DNA of 10,168 nt from Muribaculaceae bacterium (GTDB lineage: Bacteria > Bacteroidota > Bacteroidia > Bacteroidales > Muribaculaceae). A model generated the notes under the pieces. The model was given only the letters and a program-made list of their open reading frames with translations. It was not told the DNA's origin and searched no databases. Both the position numbers and the translations under genes were made by a program. The DNA is taken from positions 1-10,168 of the forward strand of contig JAIDUY010000208.1 of assembly GCA_029059965.1 (NCBI GenBank), in the 5' to 3' direction. Position 1 is the stretch's first letter. The number at the start of each line of letters is the position of its first letter. Shown one piece after another: positions 9,001-10,168 of the stretch.

Positions 9001-9565
9001 CGCCCCCGGAGTTGATGACATAGACATCGCCTTCGGGGACGAATTCGATATACAGAACCCCACCTTTCTTGTTTTGCTCCGTTGTAAGAGGTTTCACCAA
9101 AAGATAGGTTTCCTTTGTCTCTCCGGTCTCAGGGTCAGTATAAAGGTTGCCCTGTCGGATTTCTATATAATTACGGCAAACATCTTCCGCGAACTCCTCT
9201 ACGCTATTGTAGCCGTTAGCCTGGAGTTCGGACAGTCGCTTCTCCATGTGTTTGCGCCCAAAGCCATCCGTGCCGAACTGGAGCTTAATCGGAGCTTCCC
9301 TGCCTATTCCGATGGCATCTGCTTTGACTGCATCTATATAGCCAAATTCTTCAGAGCCATCAGAACTTAGCACATAACCGCGTTCTCCCTGCTCCGCAAC
9401 TTCTGTCGTCGTCCGCACATCCTCCCGCCCCTCCGCAGCTCCGTCTCCACGCTCCACTGCGGCGCCGCTCCTCCAGCATAGCCTCGGGACTTCCCTTGCC
9501 CGCAAGCCTCGGCTTGGCAGGTGTCGGCGGCTTCTTCCGAAGCTTCTCCAGCTCATTTGCAGCAT
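1..9565 (-). CDS. Giant multidomain polyvalent protein of a phage or conjugative element (3' end beyond the window)
   Basis: One minus-strand frame stays open from the codon after TGA 9574-9572 to base 1, about 3,188 codons from ATG 9565; I checked every in-register triplet for stops. Domain order: BECR nuclease (residues 72-202), repeat-encoded linker, coiled coil (340-480), acidic lysine-free stretch (539-848), second BECR nuclease (846-976), unknown domain (1033-1284), LPD5-like modules (about 1573-1746), LPD1 with HEWWH (1865-1869), coiled coil, RadC/JAB with HNHPSG (2321-2326), LPD3-like, HEVVGH peptidase (2835-2840), MuF C-terminal type. Polyvalent proteins are thought to be delivered with element DNA and to counter host defences; that role is inferred here. 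The true start is uncertain: residues 1 to about 36 are the 297-bp repeat read out of frame, so coding sense begins near 9460 and GTG 9457 or an upstream frame joined by a shift are alternatives. No downstream gene is visible. Confidence 0.85.
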   Translation of the reverse strand, partial: MLQMSWRSFGRSRRHLPSRGLRAREVPRLCWRSGAAVERGDGAAEGREDVRTTTEVAEQGERGYVLSSDGSEEFGYIDAVKADAIGIGREAPIKLQFGTDGFGRKHMEKRLSELQANGYNSVEEFAEDVCRNYIEIRQGNLYTDPETGETKETYLLVKPLTTEQNKKGGVLYIEFVPEGDVYVINSGGVFKNSYISKRKELWNAGTEHSTTSGESQDFPPAQDMPESDGVSALSRSSSVGKVTNSTSDKQASGEESSDASGGSALSLIPVDEATQRRQWTAVEPETAWDGLVEAMGGVDGALPIVQQMIDDAANELEKLRKKPPTPAKPRLAGKGSPEAMLEERRRAEQANKQAMVEYQRKLAEAEAKVQAWRRIKAVHNLRKAVERERIEEERRRQNERGEAAMAAALEAARLEAQERERRRIEEREAALREATLREAEEARPERVAVRAADAAFEAWFGDGQDGEVDEATRLRHEREDRAQGAKQYAEMYSRWGQADSLEEWLAREMSTTKERIKWGGPKGLGRQLYGREDMSERKDLRWTTSEANGLSFDEFVHLLWERLMEAPDVSFNNSETTDADVRDAVLEMFRTAPTSRQMYEVALEAQRRRERMEREAEEGVYNSAEAREYWYLEEFNMTPAEFEAYEEQLYAELSERAAGSEDYEAYVSSELGRAIDEREAYLEHVDSEIGRIIAEEEEAYEEQLRAQLGDLTEGDVAALEAAFAETEQDADGQFDMLPEEYRDVVEQFGVASYGDQNTINENHRQDGTEQRESRRTERGSEILPGEEADDAAGGEGAEGAGPASTGRTGTGHVQTAQAEAGGTEAVRDAQSEPTAAQQADRPRPIGRGKFGEIYDAFKGKARAALDFLSALKSGQAKGVFHRDEIGDIDLVWGDAPTPYSGKGLAHIDRKHVRTLGDFRSIEEAVDVIGDVIKNGEIVEEEKGNTVAVEKGDYRVVIAKDDAGNWVLTAFDKSKSAKEKKQKKEEKDAATTGTAGQPDEGSRAVEPNPSSSERKDSDSLADRQEAGAESSAGGFAGWGKSADEELLKLREKTLAKRGNGVTVFEEVESSDGKLKGLRIGNRTETTIYWEDQLTGELGRQDLAFCRKQLVEYEKNHERNVRLSKVTSASDFWEYLKSIGEANPERGVAGYDIEGWVRQAKDALKAEAYYRDVYIPLLEMLNGGNFESAQGRQDMTAGGTRLHAGVKRRTKSLYERMSGYDDDELVYLLYYNEYPGSPMQKDARRILEERGVDVESAIADMGKELGRHTAPIDIPGDIEGLLKMTGSKEAGAAGAALSDGKGSESSSDAQGRGAAKAARQGQKSKTPGGQNGRVEDFGEKIEGARKDMLNTLAKSVENATEQSLIELPLSKSFTRPNLKKMVESGAITDSDALWGEAILQSMVYAHRKPVVTRRASSKRAVAEWAKNVRRGIVLLGEVLSGDPTRRDAALAEHRRRLDAEREAINTHIINLREWNPGKEFKDVSEMPDPLEVTRRVLEGIGYRTGESVKLPLTNVELNTTGQSYVVGSAGKQGALWFRRSHNTLNEAIDTMVLAAKLARGDRDVELPVRQFVVAGMGARHCRPTGKYEVMYFGTNVWDVKTRVFNTKEEADAFAEKRSGHARVFEQTRSTDEYDSYGIKVVNPLTGESYTIRADFGSRDEAAAWLDESHDEANNLALDALYREMKVDGPSRSHFRVETAYRHGKRAYRVVEDSKNNPWAFVKYFNTREEADTWYAANVNRLEAERKARREKENKVVYFNTDEERHGIDRRGGKDATPQMFDEAFGFRGVQFGNWTNSADRHAALNQAYDALMDLADFLGVSSRALSLDGQLGLAFGARGSGRFAAHYEPMQVVINLTKTNGAGALAHEWWHAVDNFMSRNAGVPLGHASEFNGIDNMHPEIRRAMAGLMDAVGNSAYAKRSRDKGEYWGRPTEFCARLFESWVSTGLKERGEANPFLSSLLDRWAMEMYQNGNYSAYVDKQRALAEHEKRVPEIMSKEEFFKLPESLRGYPYPTPEEIKAFGTHMQTLFDAMASRESESGSMVNERGGRYRRRGSTVVGKSLFDWADEEEQRQRQSEAADEKALAAQGANTACDEYSEAYAGYLDRVAELERQLAEADENSAETLALRDVIELEENAAVEARERLVESLRDYYGADTTPADASRIARDMAARIQAEVDIRRNRERLLTDILPDNRASREADGAPTASEDVSVRTAGGYISYDAQGHLPDAEAGEFAYVERQFSRTGEFGFTGNEVIRDRGDVAYLFRALEDYSIENVFAVFVKDGRAKVQHIGMGGPAASFADLGAVRAGMDAFGADKIYLVHNHPSGSLTASVQDQKLVRALEAAFEGEAEVEGIIIDTTSGRYAVFTGRGETEQYDRGQNGGETQADVLRLQHAERLGENKEPVVIRMSQDAADFVTHRRLGGGKKVSYLVLSTNNTVVGNFHTEYAALDAPGLAEEMVSVAIKYGGTRVVVYGNVSIQGASSLGRDVTRLSASGVTMLDAMTVDCALVASAVDTGLMRESGEDYVPRVEDSGAEAPTSGEEAFGKGESMTDGERLLAIRALEPVEVEKNNLSRAELREIYNNLPSVKKDGAEIAFYRSAFKKIHKEGGLFEQVVPVLSKVLDKSILAYTEADNLGGTVRPDGTEHKEHKNVLRFENYVGKVTIDGRLYFVRTTVQHEIGRAGTHSFFVSNVDVYENPTESRTIPITSRGTTDYDGIVDAKLQQFFERASLELREDEGAADGDVRYRTSEETERPVNDRANTDVRAMAERASELGAKLGVRVRVVENVNDIVDDNADDAADKRAAKGWYDIATGEVVVVVPNNANVADVEATVLHEVVGHKGLRELVGEERFDAFLDEVYEHADSEVRAEIHALMARNGWDVRLATEEYIASLAERGFEDMNEVERGFWQRVCDAVRRVLDAVIGGAGVPSGVNIGQNEIRYMLWRAYQQRQNRGIVGEAENVVMQERLSVGRYRDEELSGENFGDDVEAVNARFNEQLQRQIDGTLPAGHVYDMGMPGDTLLAAGFPDAVIELSAKQLALKAEKRNHEFDISDVRDLPREIQTPIAVFRYGERSKAENVIVGLMKDGKQFVVGVHFNQSRRGTVVSDIRGLFPKDNAEWLNWIIQGKSEWLDKEKIQALIDQQRTNLAEVEYLDLEALAKVVNSFENPSIKPKKSSIRYRSAREEYD
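90..545 (-). other. Domain: MuF C-terminal type
   Basis: Residues about 3008-3159: GHVYDMGMPGDTLLAAGFPD, AVIELSAKQLALKAEKRNHE, FDISDVRDLPREIQTPIAVF, then KAENVIVGLMKDGKQFVVGV and a WLDKEKIQALIDQQRTN helix. The 'H.y.mG.P...L..aG....I.l....L..K...H.fd...l..LP..i..PiavF' pattern matches the domain found at the C-terminus of Mu gpF-type proteins and in many polyvalent proteins. Its presence ties the protein to a phage head or DNA-delivery context. The chain continues beyond it with SSIRYRSAREEYD at the window edge. Confidence 0.75.
860..1275 (-). other. Domain: HEVVGH metallopeptidase (polyvalent type)
   Basis: Residues about 2764-2902. The core is KGWYDIATGEVVVVVPN, ANVADVEATVLHEVVGHKGL, RELVGEERF, with His 2835, Glu 2836 and His 2840 in an HExxxH arrangement. 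ATEEYIASLAERG (Glu 2887 or 2888) is a candidate third ligand. 'HE.VGH.GLR.L' followed about 45 residues later by 'E.(I/L)A.LAE' is the signature of the metallopeptidase found in phage polyvalent proteins. It is likely a zinc protease acting on the polyprotein itself or on host proteins; which one is unknown. Confidence 0.7.
1385..1925 (-). other. Domain: LPD3-like
   Basis: Residues about 2548-2728, starting near MTDGERLLAIRALEPVEV. Visible features: NLSRAELREIYNNLPSVKKD, GAEIAFYRSAFKKIHKEGGL, FEQVVPVLSKVLDKSILAYT, then the strand pair ENYVGKVTIDGRLYFVRTTV and THSFFVSNVDVYE. The helix-then-'v..dG..y.vr..v' layout fits large polyvalent protein-associated domain 3. The DNA here is visibly richer in A and T than its neighbours, suggesting separate acquisition. 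LPD3 has no assigned activity. Confidence 0.6.
1985..2370 (-). other. Domain: JAB-like partner lacking the JAMM motif
   Basis: Residues about 2399-2527: EPVVIRMSQDAADFVTHRRL, KVSYLVLSTNNTVVGNFHTE, ELVS-like helix EEMVSVAIKYGGTRVVVYGN, then DVTRLSASGVTMLDAMTVDC. The pattern (strand with 'YLVLSTNN.V', helix, 'G.RVVVYGN' strand, helix, 'GV.MLDAM') parallels the RadC JAB core with the HxHP turn replaced by a glycine-asparagine turn. It is probably an inactive duplicate or a scaffold for the active domain. The assignment rests on pattern resemblance only. Confidence 0.45.
2440..2890 (-). other. Domain: RadC-like JAB/MPN metalloprotein
   Basis: Residues about 2226-2376. An intact JAMM motif is visible: Glu 2273 in the IENVFAVFV strand, then HNHPSGSLTASVQD with His 2321, His 2323, Ser 2331 and Asp 2334 (H-x-H-x7-S-x-x-D). 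Flanking strands IYLV and VEGIIIDTTSGRYAVFTG fit the RadC JAB fold. RadC-type JAB domains are common in mobile elements and antirestriction loci; their substrate is unproven. With zinc ligands intact this domain should be catalytically competent. It is followed by a second JAB-like partner. Confidence 0.8.
2950..3365 (-). other. Domain: second coiled coil
   Basis: Residues about 2068-2206. Heptad-like Glu/Ala/Leu/Arg sequence: GYLDRVAELERQLAEADENS, TLALRDVIELEENAAVEARE, then ADASRIARDMAARIQAEVDI and a basic RRNRERLL. It separates the LPD1 half from the RadC/JAB half and follows the RYRRR motif at 3427-3419. It is probably a structural spacer. Confidence 0.65.
3715..4225 (-). other. Domain: LPD1-type with HEWWH zinc-peptidase-like motif
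   Basis: Residues about 1781-1950. The order GVQFGNWTN, NQAYDALMDLADFLG, LSLDGQLGLAFGARGSGRF, AHYEPMQVVINLTKTNGAGA, LAHEWWHAVDNFMS is that of large polyvalent protein-associated domain 1. His 1865, Glu 1866 and His 1869 form an HExxH motif; a candidate third ligand is Glu 1931 in EYWGRPTEFCARLFESW, which has the spacing and helix character expected. So an active gluzincin-like protease is possible, although the family is usually described only as an associated domain. It follows the LPD5-like modules, a common pairing. Confidence 0.75.
4330..5600 (-). other. Domain: DFGEKIEGARKDM helical region and LPD5-like modules
   Basis: The N-terminal part has VEDFGEKIEGARKDM, then KSFTRPNLKKMVESGAITD and ALWGEAILQSMVYAHRKP, a sequence style I associate with the segment preceding LPD modules in phage methylase/helicase polyvalent proteins. 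After a helical spacer (AALAEHRRRLDAEREAINTH) come three short alpha/beta modules with a common ending: VFNTKEEADAFAEKR, FGSRDEAAAWLDESHDEANN and YFNTREEADTWYAANVNRLE. Each resembles the others and suggests triplication of a roughly 50-residue binding unit. LPD5 is my best family guess; no catalytic residues are expected. Confidence 0.5.
5715..6470 (-). other. Domain: unrecognised, about 250 residues
   Basis: Residues about 1033-1284, between the SERKDSDSLADRQ linker and the low-complexity GSESSSDAQGRGAAKAAR linker. It begins with a small beta-rich part (VTVFEEVESSDGKLKGLRIG, TTIYWEDQLTG) and continues helical (SDFWEYLKSIGEANPERG, YDIEGWVRQAKDALKAEAYY, DDDELVYLLYYNEYPGSPMQ, LEERGVDVESAIADMGKELG). 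Sequence complexity and conserved-looking aromatic residues suggest a folded domain. I recognise no catalytic motif or family name; its position beside nuclease 2 may mean an accessory or immunity-like role, but that is a guess. Confidence 0.5.
6502..6538 (-). repeat. Linker repeat SERKDSDSLADRQ, copy in the middle of the giant gene
   Basis: Thirty-seven bases match 9752-9788 with one difference (C at 6519, T at 9769). The encoded linker is SERKDSDSLADRQ here and SERKDNDSLADKQ there. In both places it follows the C-terminus of a BECR-type nuclease domain and precedes a G.ESS-type tail, so the same linker marks two effector-to-body junctions more than 3 kb apart. Confidence 0.85.
6640..7030 (-). 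other. Domain: BECR-fold nuclease 2 (PBECR type)
   Basis: Residues about 846-976. The diagnostic stretch is EIGDIDLVWGDAPTPYSGKG followed by LAHIDRKHV (His 906 and His 911), then SIEEAVDVIGDVIKNGEIVE, YRVVIAKD, NWVLTAFDKSK. The GDIDLVWG...GKGLAHIxxKH pattern is that of phage BECR-type nuclease domains (including the DUF3519-like group); the histidine helix and the K/D near the C-terminal strand are the presumed active site. A lysine-rich tail (KEKKQKKEEK) follows. It is preceded by the acidic linker and followed by the SERKDSDSLADRQ linker, as expected for a separable effector module. It is different from nuclease 1. Confidence 0.7.
7022..7951 (-). other. Segment: lysine-free acidic stretch
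   Basis: Residues 539-848 contain no lysine codon at all, between Lys at 7954-7952 and Lys at 7021-7019. Within it the 105 residues read from 7633 to 7319 hold, by my count, 25 Glu and 9 Asp against 6 Arg. Motifs repeat (YEEQLYAEL and YEEQLRAQL; SSELGRAID and DSEIGRIIAE). The first part (DADVRDAVLEMF, EFNMTPAEFEAYEEQ) looks helical and globular; the last part (7306-7030) is a Gly/Glu/Ala/Thr linker. No known family is recognised. A DNA- or RNA-mimic surface is possible but speculative. Confidence 0.7.
7087..7308 (-). CDS. Embedded 73-codon ORF in an alternative frame (overprinted or absorbed small gene)
   Basis: ATG 7308 to TAA 7087, lying wholly inside the giant gene in a different minus frame. 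It encodes a lysine-rich, helical protein (METKTLSTKIIDKMEQNNAR, ALKYCLEKKLMTLQEAKALR) ending LHKRKPAERKL. Counting third positions, about 55 of 73 codons here end in G or C, against about 28 of 72 in the giant frame over the same bases, where the product is a low-complexity Gly/Glu/Ala linker. So this frame looks more like the native coding frame locally. I see no strong ribosome-binding site upstream, which is common in Bacteroidota. I do not recognise the family. It may be an internally translated protein, or a former small gene read through in the wrong frame after a fusion. Confidence 0.4.
   Translation of the reverse strand: METKTLSTKIIDKMEQNNARAAELKEALKYCLEKKLMTLQEAKALRAQDPLRLAARALAMCRLHKRKPAERKL
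8130..8548 (-). other. Domain: charged coiled coil
   Basis: Residues about 340-480. The segment starts at MLEERRRAEQANKQAM and is dominated by Arg, Glu, Ala and Lys with heptad-like spacing (KLAEAEAKVQAWRR, ERERIEEERRQNERGEAA, ALREATLREAEEA), then gives way to a more globular stretch with AFEAWFGDGQDGEVDEATR. It is probably a long helical spacer or oligomerisation segment between the 5' effector module and the rest. Part of it is built from a 15-nt tandem repeat. No enzymatic motif is visible. Confidence 0.7.
8251..8295 (-). repeat. 15-nt tandem repeat, three units, in the coiled coil
   Basis: Plus-strand units start at 8251, 8266 and 8281. The first two differ at two adjacent positions (CCTCGCGTAGGG then TGG or CAG); the third keeps only CCTCGCG. 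They encode a five-residue step of the LREA(A/T) kind. Such in-frame repeats can change coiled-coil length by slippage without breaking the frame. Confidence 0.8.
8528..8824 (-). repeat. 297-bp direct repeat, copy B (inside the giant gene)
   Basis: Same orientation as 9459-9755; I count 6 mismatches in 297 bases. In the giant frame it encodes SDKQASGEESSDASGG, IPVDEATQRRQW, a segment with MGGVDGALPIVQQMIDDAA and MLEERRR. The boundaries are sharp: beyond GCGGCGCC at the 8528 end and beyond TTTATC at the 8824 end the two copies diverge. The spacing is 931 bp, which is 1 mod 3, so the same protein is read in different absolute frames in the two copies. Confidence 0.95.
8960..9352 (-). other. Domain: BECR-fold (barnase/EndoU/colicin E5/RelE-like) nuclease 1
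   Basis: Residues about 72-202 of the giant protein. Visible features are APIKLQFG, GRKHMEKRLSELQ (a basic/histidine helix), GYNSVEEFAEDVCRNYIEIR, YLLVKPL, LYIEF and VYVINSGGVFKNSY. The order 'APIxL, G.KH, sv.eF...v...y..i, yllv, lfiEl, w.vnSgGifr' is that of the phage BECR-type putative endoribonucleases (PBECR, often named putative barnase/colicin E5 family). H in RKHMEKR is the likeliest catalytic or substrate-binding residue. As the first domain after a variable linker it occupies an effector-like position. Family assignment is from remembered motifs and was not searched. Confidence 0.6.
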
Positions 9566-10016
9566 CGTCAATCATCTGCTGCACGATAGGCAACGCACCG
9601 TCTACGCCGCCCATAGCCTCGACAAGACCATCCCATGCAGTCTCAGGCTCGACAGCAGTCCACTGCCGCCGCTGCGTCGCCTCATCAACGGGAATGCGCG
9701 AGAGCGCCGACCCTCCCGACGCGTCCGAACTTTCATCGCCGGACGCTTGTTTATCCGCCAAAGAGTCGTTATCTTTGCGCTCGGAAGATTCCGATAACGA
9801 AGAATTCCCGCTCAAAAGATTGCCACCCTCAGCAGCGTCTTGAACTTTTCCATCAACCGTGGCAGGAGATGTCTCAATTGCGGGTAGAGAGTTATCGGAA
9901 TCTTCTGCTCTTTCCACAAGCTCCTTGTTCTTGGTGTAACTTGCGCGAAACACTCCGCCACTGTTGACAGTCCAATATTCCTCACCGGCAGAAAGTTCAA
10001 TGTATAGAGAATGCAC
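9360..10016 (-). CDS. Truncated BECR nuclease-linker-repeat fragment, frameshifted before the giant gene
   Basis: This 218-codon ORF begins at GTG 10016, directly after an in-frame TGA (10019-10017) and below a TAG at 10052-10050. Its first residues, with LYIELSAGEEYWTVNSGGVF, match the last part of the nuclease domain at 9352-8960 (LYIEF then VINSGGVF), so the catalytic N-terminal half is missing. Next come a Ser/Asp/Glu-rich linker with SERKDNDSLADKQASG, and a block (IPVDEATQRRQW to MLEERRR) about 98% identical in DNA to 8528-8824. After MLEERRR the homology stops; the frame runs as Arg/Cys/Gly-rich nonsense to a stop at 9362-9360, while the sensible frame continues in the giant ORF one base over. 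It looks like a remnant of an earlier 5' end rather than a working gene. It could still be expressed as a small protein or joined to the giant gene by recombination or a sequencing correction. Confidence 0.55.
   Translation of the reverse strand: MHSLYIELSAGEEYWTVNSGGVFRASYTKNKELVERAEDSDNSLPAIETSPATVDGKVQDAAEGGNLLSGNSSLSESSERKDNDSLADKQASGDESSDASGGSALSRIPVDEATQRRQWTAVEPETAWDGLVEAMGGVDGALPIVQQMIDDAANELEKLRKKPPTPAKPRLAGKGSPEAMLEERRRSGAWRRSCGGAGGCADDDRSCGAGRTRLCAKF
9459..9755 (-). repeat. 297-bp direct repeat, copy A (upstream fragment)
   Basis: Partner of 8528-8824. In copy A the sensible protein frame is that of the 10016-9360 ORF; the giant ORF opens within this copy in the wrong frame. The copies differ at a few silent or conservative positions, so the duplication is recent or kept alike by gene conversion. 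The flanking nuclease sequences of the two units are only moderately alike, so the repeat is more conserved than its surroundings. Confidence 0.95.
9752..9788 (-). repeat. Linker repeat SERKDNDSLADKQ, copy in the upstream fragment
   Basis: Partner of 6502-6538 (36 of 37 bases). It overlaps the first bases of the 297-bp repeat copy A. The corresponding place in copy B (8825 onward) lacks the full motif and keeps only SDKQASG, so copy B has lost or exchanged the linker upstream of DKQ. Confidence 0.85.
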
Positions 10017-10058
10017 TCATTCCAGCCAACCTACAAGCCTCCGCAGTAGCTAATAACG

Positions 10059-10071
10059 CAGTAACTTACTG
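10059..10071. promoter_or_regulatory. 13-bp palindrome CAGTAACTTACTG, candidate operator
   Basis: A perfect inverted repeat of six bases either side of a central C lies between the terminator and the 10016 ORF. It overlaps the only weak leftward -7-like sequence (TAAGTTAC) in this gap, with a TTTG about 22 nt upstream at the end of the terminator T run. A repressor site is plausible, but chance is not excluded. Confidence 0.3.
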
Positions 10072-10091
10072 ACAAGCGCCCACATAGGCAC

Positions 10092-10122
10092 AAAAAAAAT
10101 TGATTGTCTCCCGACAACCAAT
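10092..10122 (-). terminator. Intrinsic terminator on the minus strand
   Basis: On the minus strand a 10-bp stem (ATTGGTTGTC with GACAATCAAT, one G-U pair) closes a GGGA loop and is followed at once by a run of T (the A run at 10092-10099 on the plus strand). This is a textbook Rho-independent terminator for transcription moving leftward. It lies upstream of the 10016 ORF, so it either ends an upstream gene outside the window or acts as an attenuator in the leader of the giant gene. Confidence 0.85.
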
Positions 10123-10159
10123 CCAGTTAACCTTAAATCTATACCATGAAAAACACGAT

Positions 10160-10168
10160 GCAAAGTTA
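10160..10168 (-). promoter_or_regulatory. Possible Bacteroidota -7 box (TAACTTTGC)
   Basis: The first nine minus-strand bases of the window read TAACTTTGC, a full match to the Bacteroidota -7 element TAnnTTTG. The -33 TTTG element would fall outside the window. If used, a transcript would start near 10153 and meet the terminator at 10122-10092 after roughly 60 nt. Confidence 0.35.

Larger units (their letters stand above)
10017..10168. other. Non-coding leader region upstream of the 5' fragment
   Basis: No supported gene. In the minus frame of the 10016 ORF there are stops at 10052-10050 (TAG) and 10019-10017 (TGA). The only ATG near the junction (10020) opens a seven-codon ORF ending at TGA. 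Contents are the -7 box, terminator and palindrome listed separately. Beyond GTG 10016 there is no detectable likeness to the corresponding upstream part of the nuclease domain at 9080-9050, so this is a real breakpoint. Confidence 0.6.

Noticed and set aside
9440..9480. Programmed ribosomal frameshift joining the 10016 ORF to the giant ORF
   Set aside because: No slippery heptamer or obvious downstream pseudoknot is visible, and the frame change falls exactly at the end of a recombination repeat, which explains it better.
6519..9776. TAnnTTTG-type boxes on the plus strand within the giant gene (near 6520, 8830 and 9770; also near 1408)
   Set aside because: I found no TTTG at the right distance upstream and no plus-strand gene for them to drive; two of them are simply the repeated linker sequence.
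1..10168. CRISPR array, tRNA, rRNA or insertion sequence
   Set aside because: No regularly spaced short repeats, cloverleaf-like segment, ribosomal sequence or transposase was seen; the direct repeats present are a single pair and coding.

Overview
The window is almost entirely one giant coding sequence on the minus strand. From 9565 down to the left edge I read one frame (codons whose first base lies at position 1 mod 3) and found no stop in about 3,188 codons; the gene continues beyond base 1. It is a phage or conjugative-element 'polyvalent' protein of the kind described by Iyer and colleagues: many domains of nuclease, peptidase and unknown type strung together by low-complexity linkers. 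Such proteins are thought to enter the recipient cell with the element's DNA and act against host defences. The source is probably a mobile element (prophage, phage or ICE) of a Bacteroidota host. Support is the domain style and a TAnnTTTG-type -7 element at the right edge. The DNA looks GC-rich, which would suit Alistipes- or Muribaculaceae-like hosts better than Bacteroides, but the taxon is a weak inference.

Layout in transcription order, right to left. At 10168-10017 there is no gene: a Bacteroidota-type -7 box, a strong intrinsic terminator, and a 13-bp palindrome. At 10016-9360 is a 218-codon ORF that starts inside a BECR-fold nuclease domain, passes through a linker and a 297-bp repeat, and then goes out of frame. 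At 9565 the giant ORF opens. It encodes: BECR-like nuclease 1 (9352-8960); a linker and the second copy of the 297-bp repeat (8824-8528); a charged coiled coil (8548-8130); a lysine-free acidic stretch (7951-7022); BECR-like nuclease 2 (7030-6640); an unrecognised domain (6470-5715); a helical DFGEKIEGARKDM region and three short related modules (5600-4330); an LPD1-type domain with HEWWH (4225-3715); a second coiled coil (3365-2950); a RadC/JAB domain with an intact JAMM motif (2890-2440); a JAB-like partner without the motif (2370-1985); an LPD3-like domain (1925-1385); a metallopeptidase with HEVVGH (1275-860); and a MuF C-terminal-type domain (545-90).

Two points stand out. First, the 5' end looks like a cassette-exchange site: a truncated BECR-linker-repeat unit sits just upstream of a complete one. 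The two repeat copies are 931 bp apart, a distance that would restore one reading frame if they recombined. Second, a 73-codon ORF lies inside the giant gene in another frame (7308-7087) and has the more native-looking codon use there, suggesting overprinting or a gene absorbed by fusion. No RNA genes, CRISPR arrays, insertion sequences or plus-strand genes were found. The long plus-strand ORFs are codon-aligned shadows of the giant gene.
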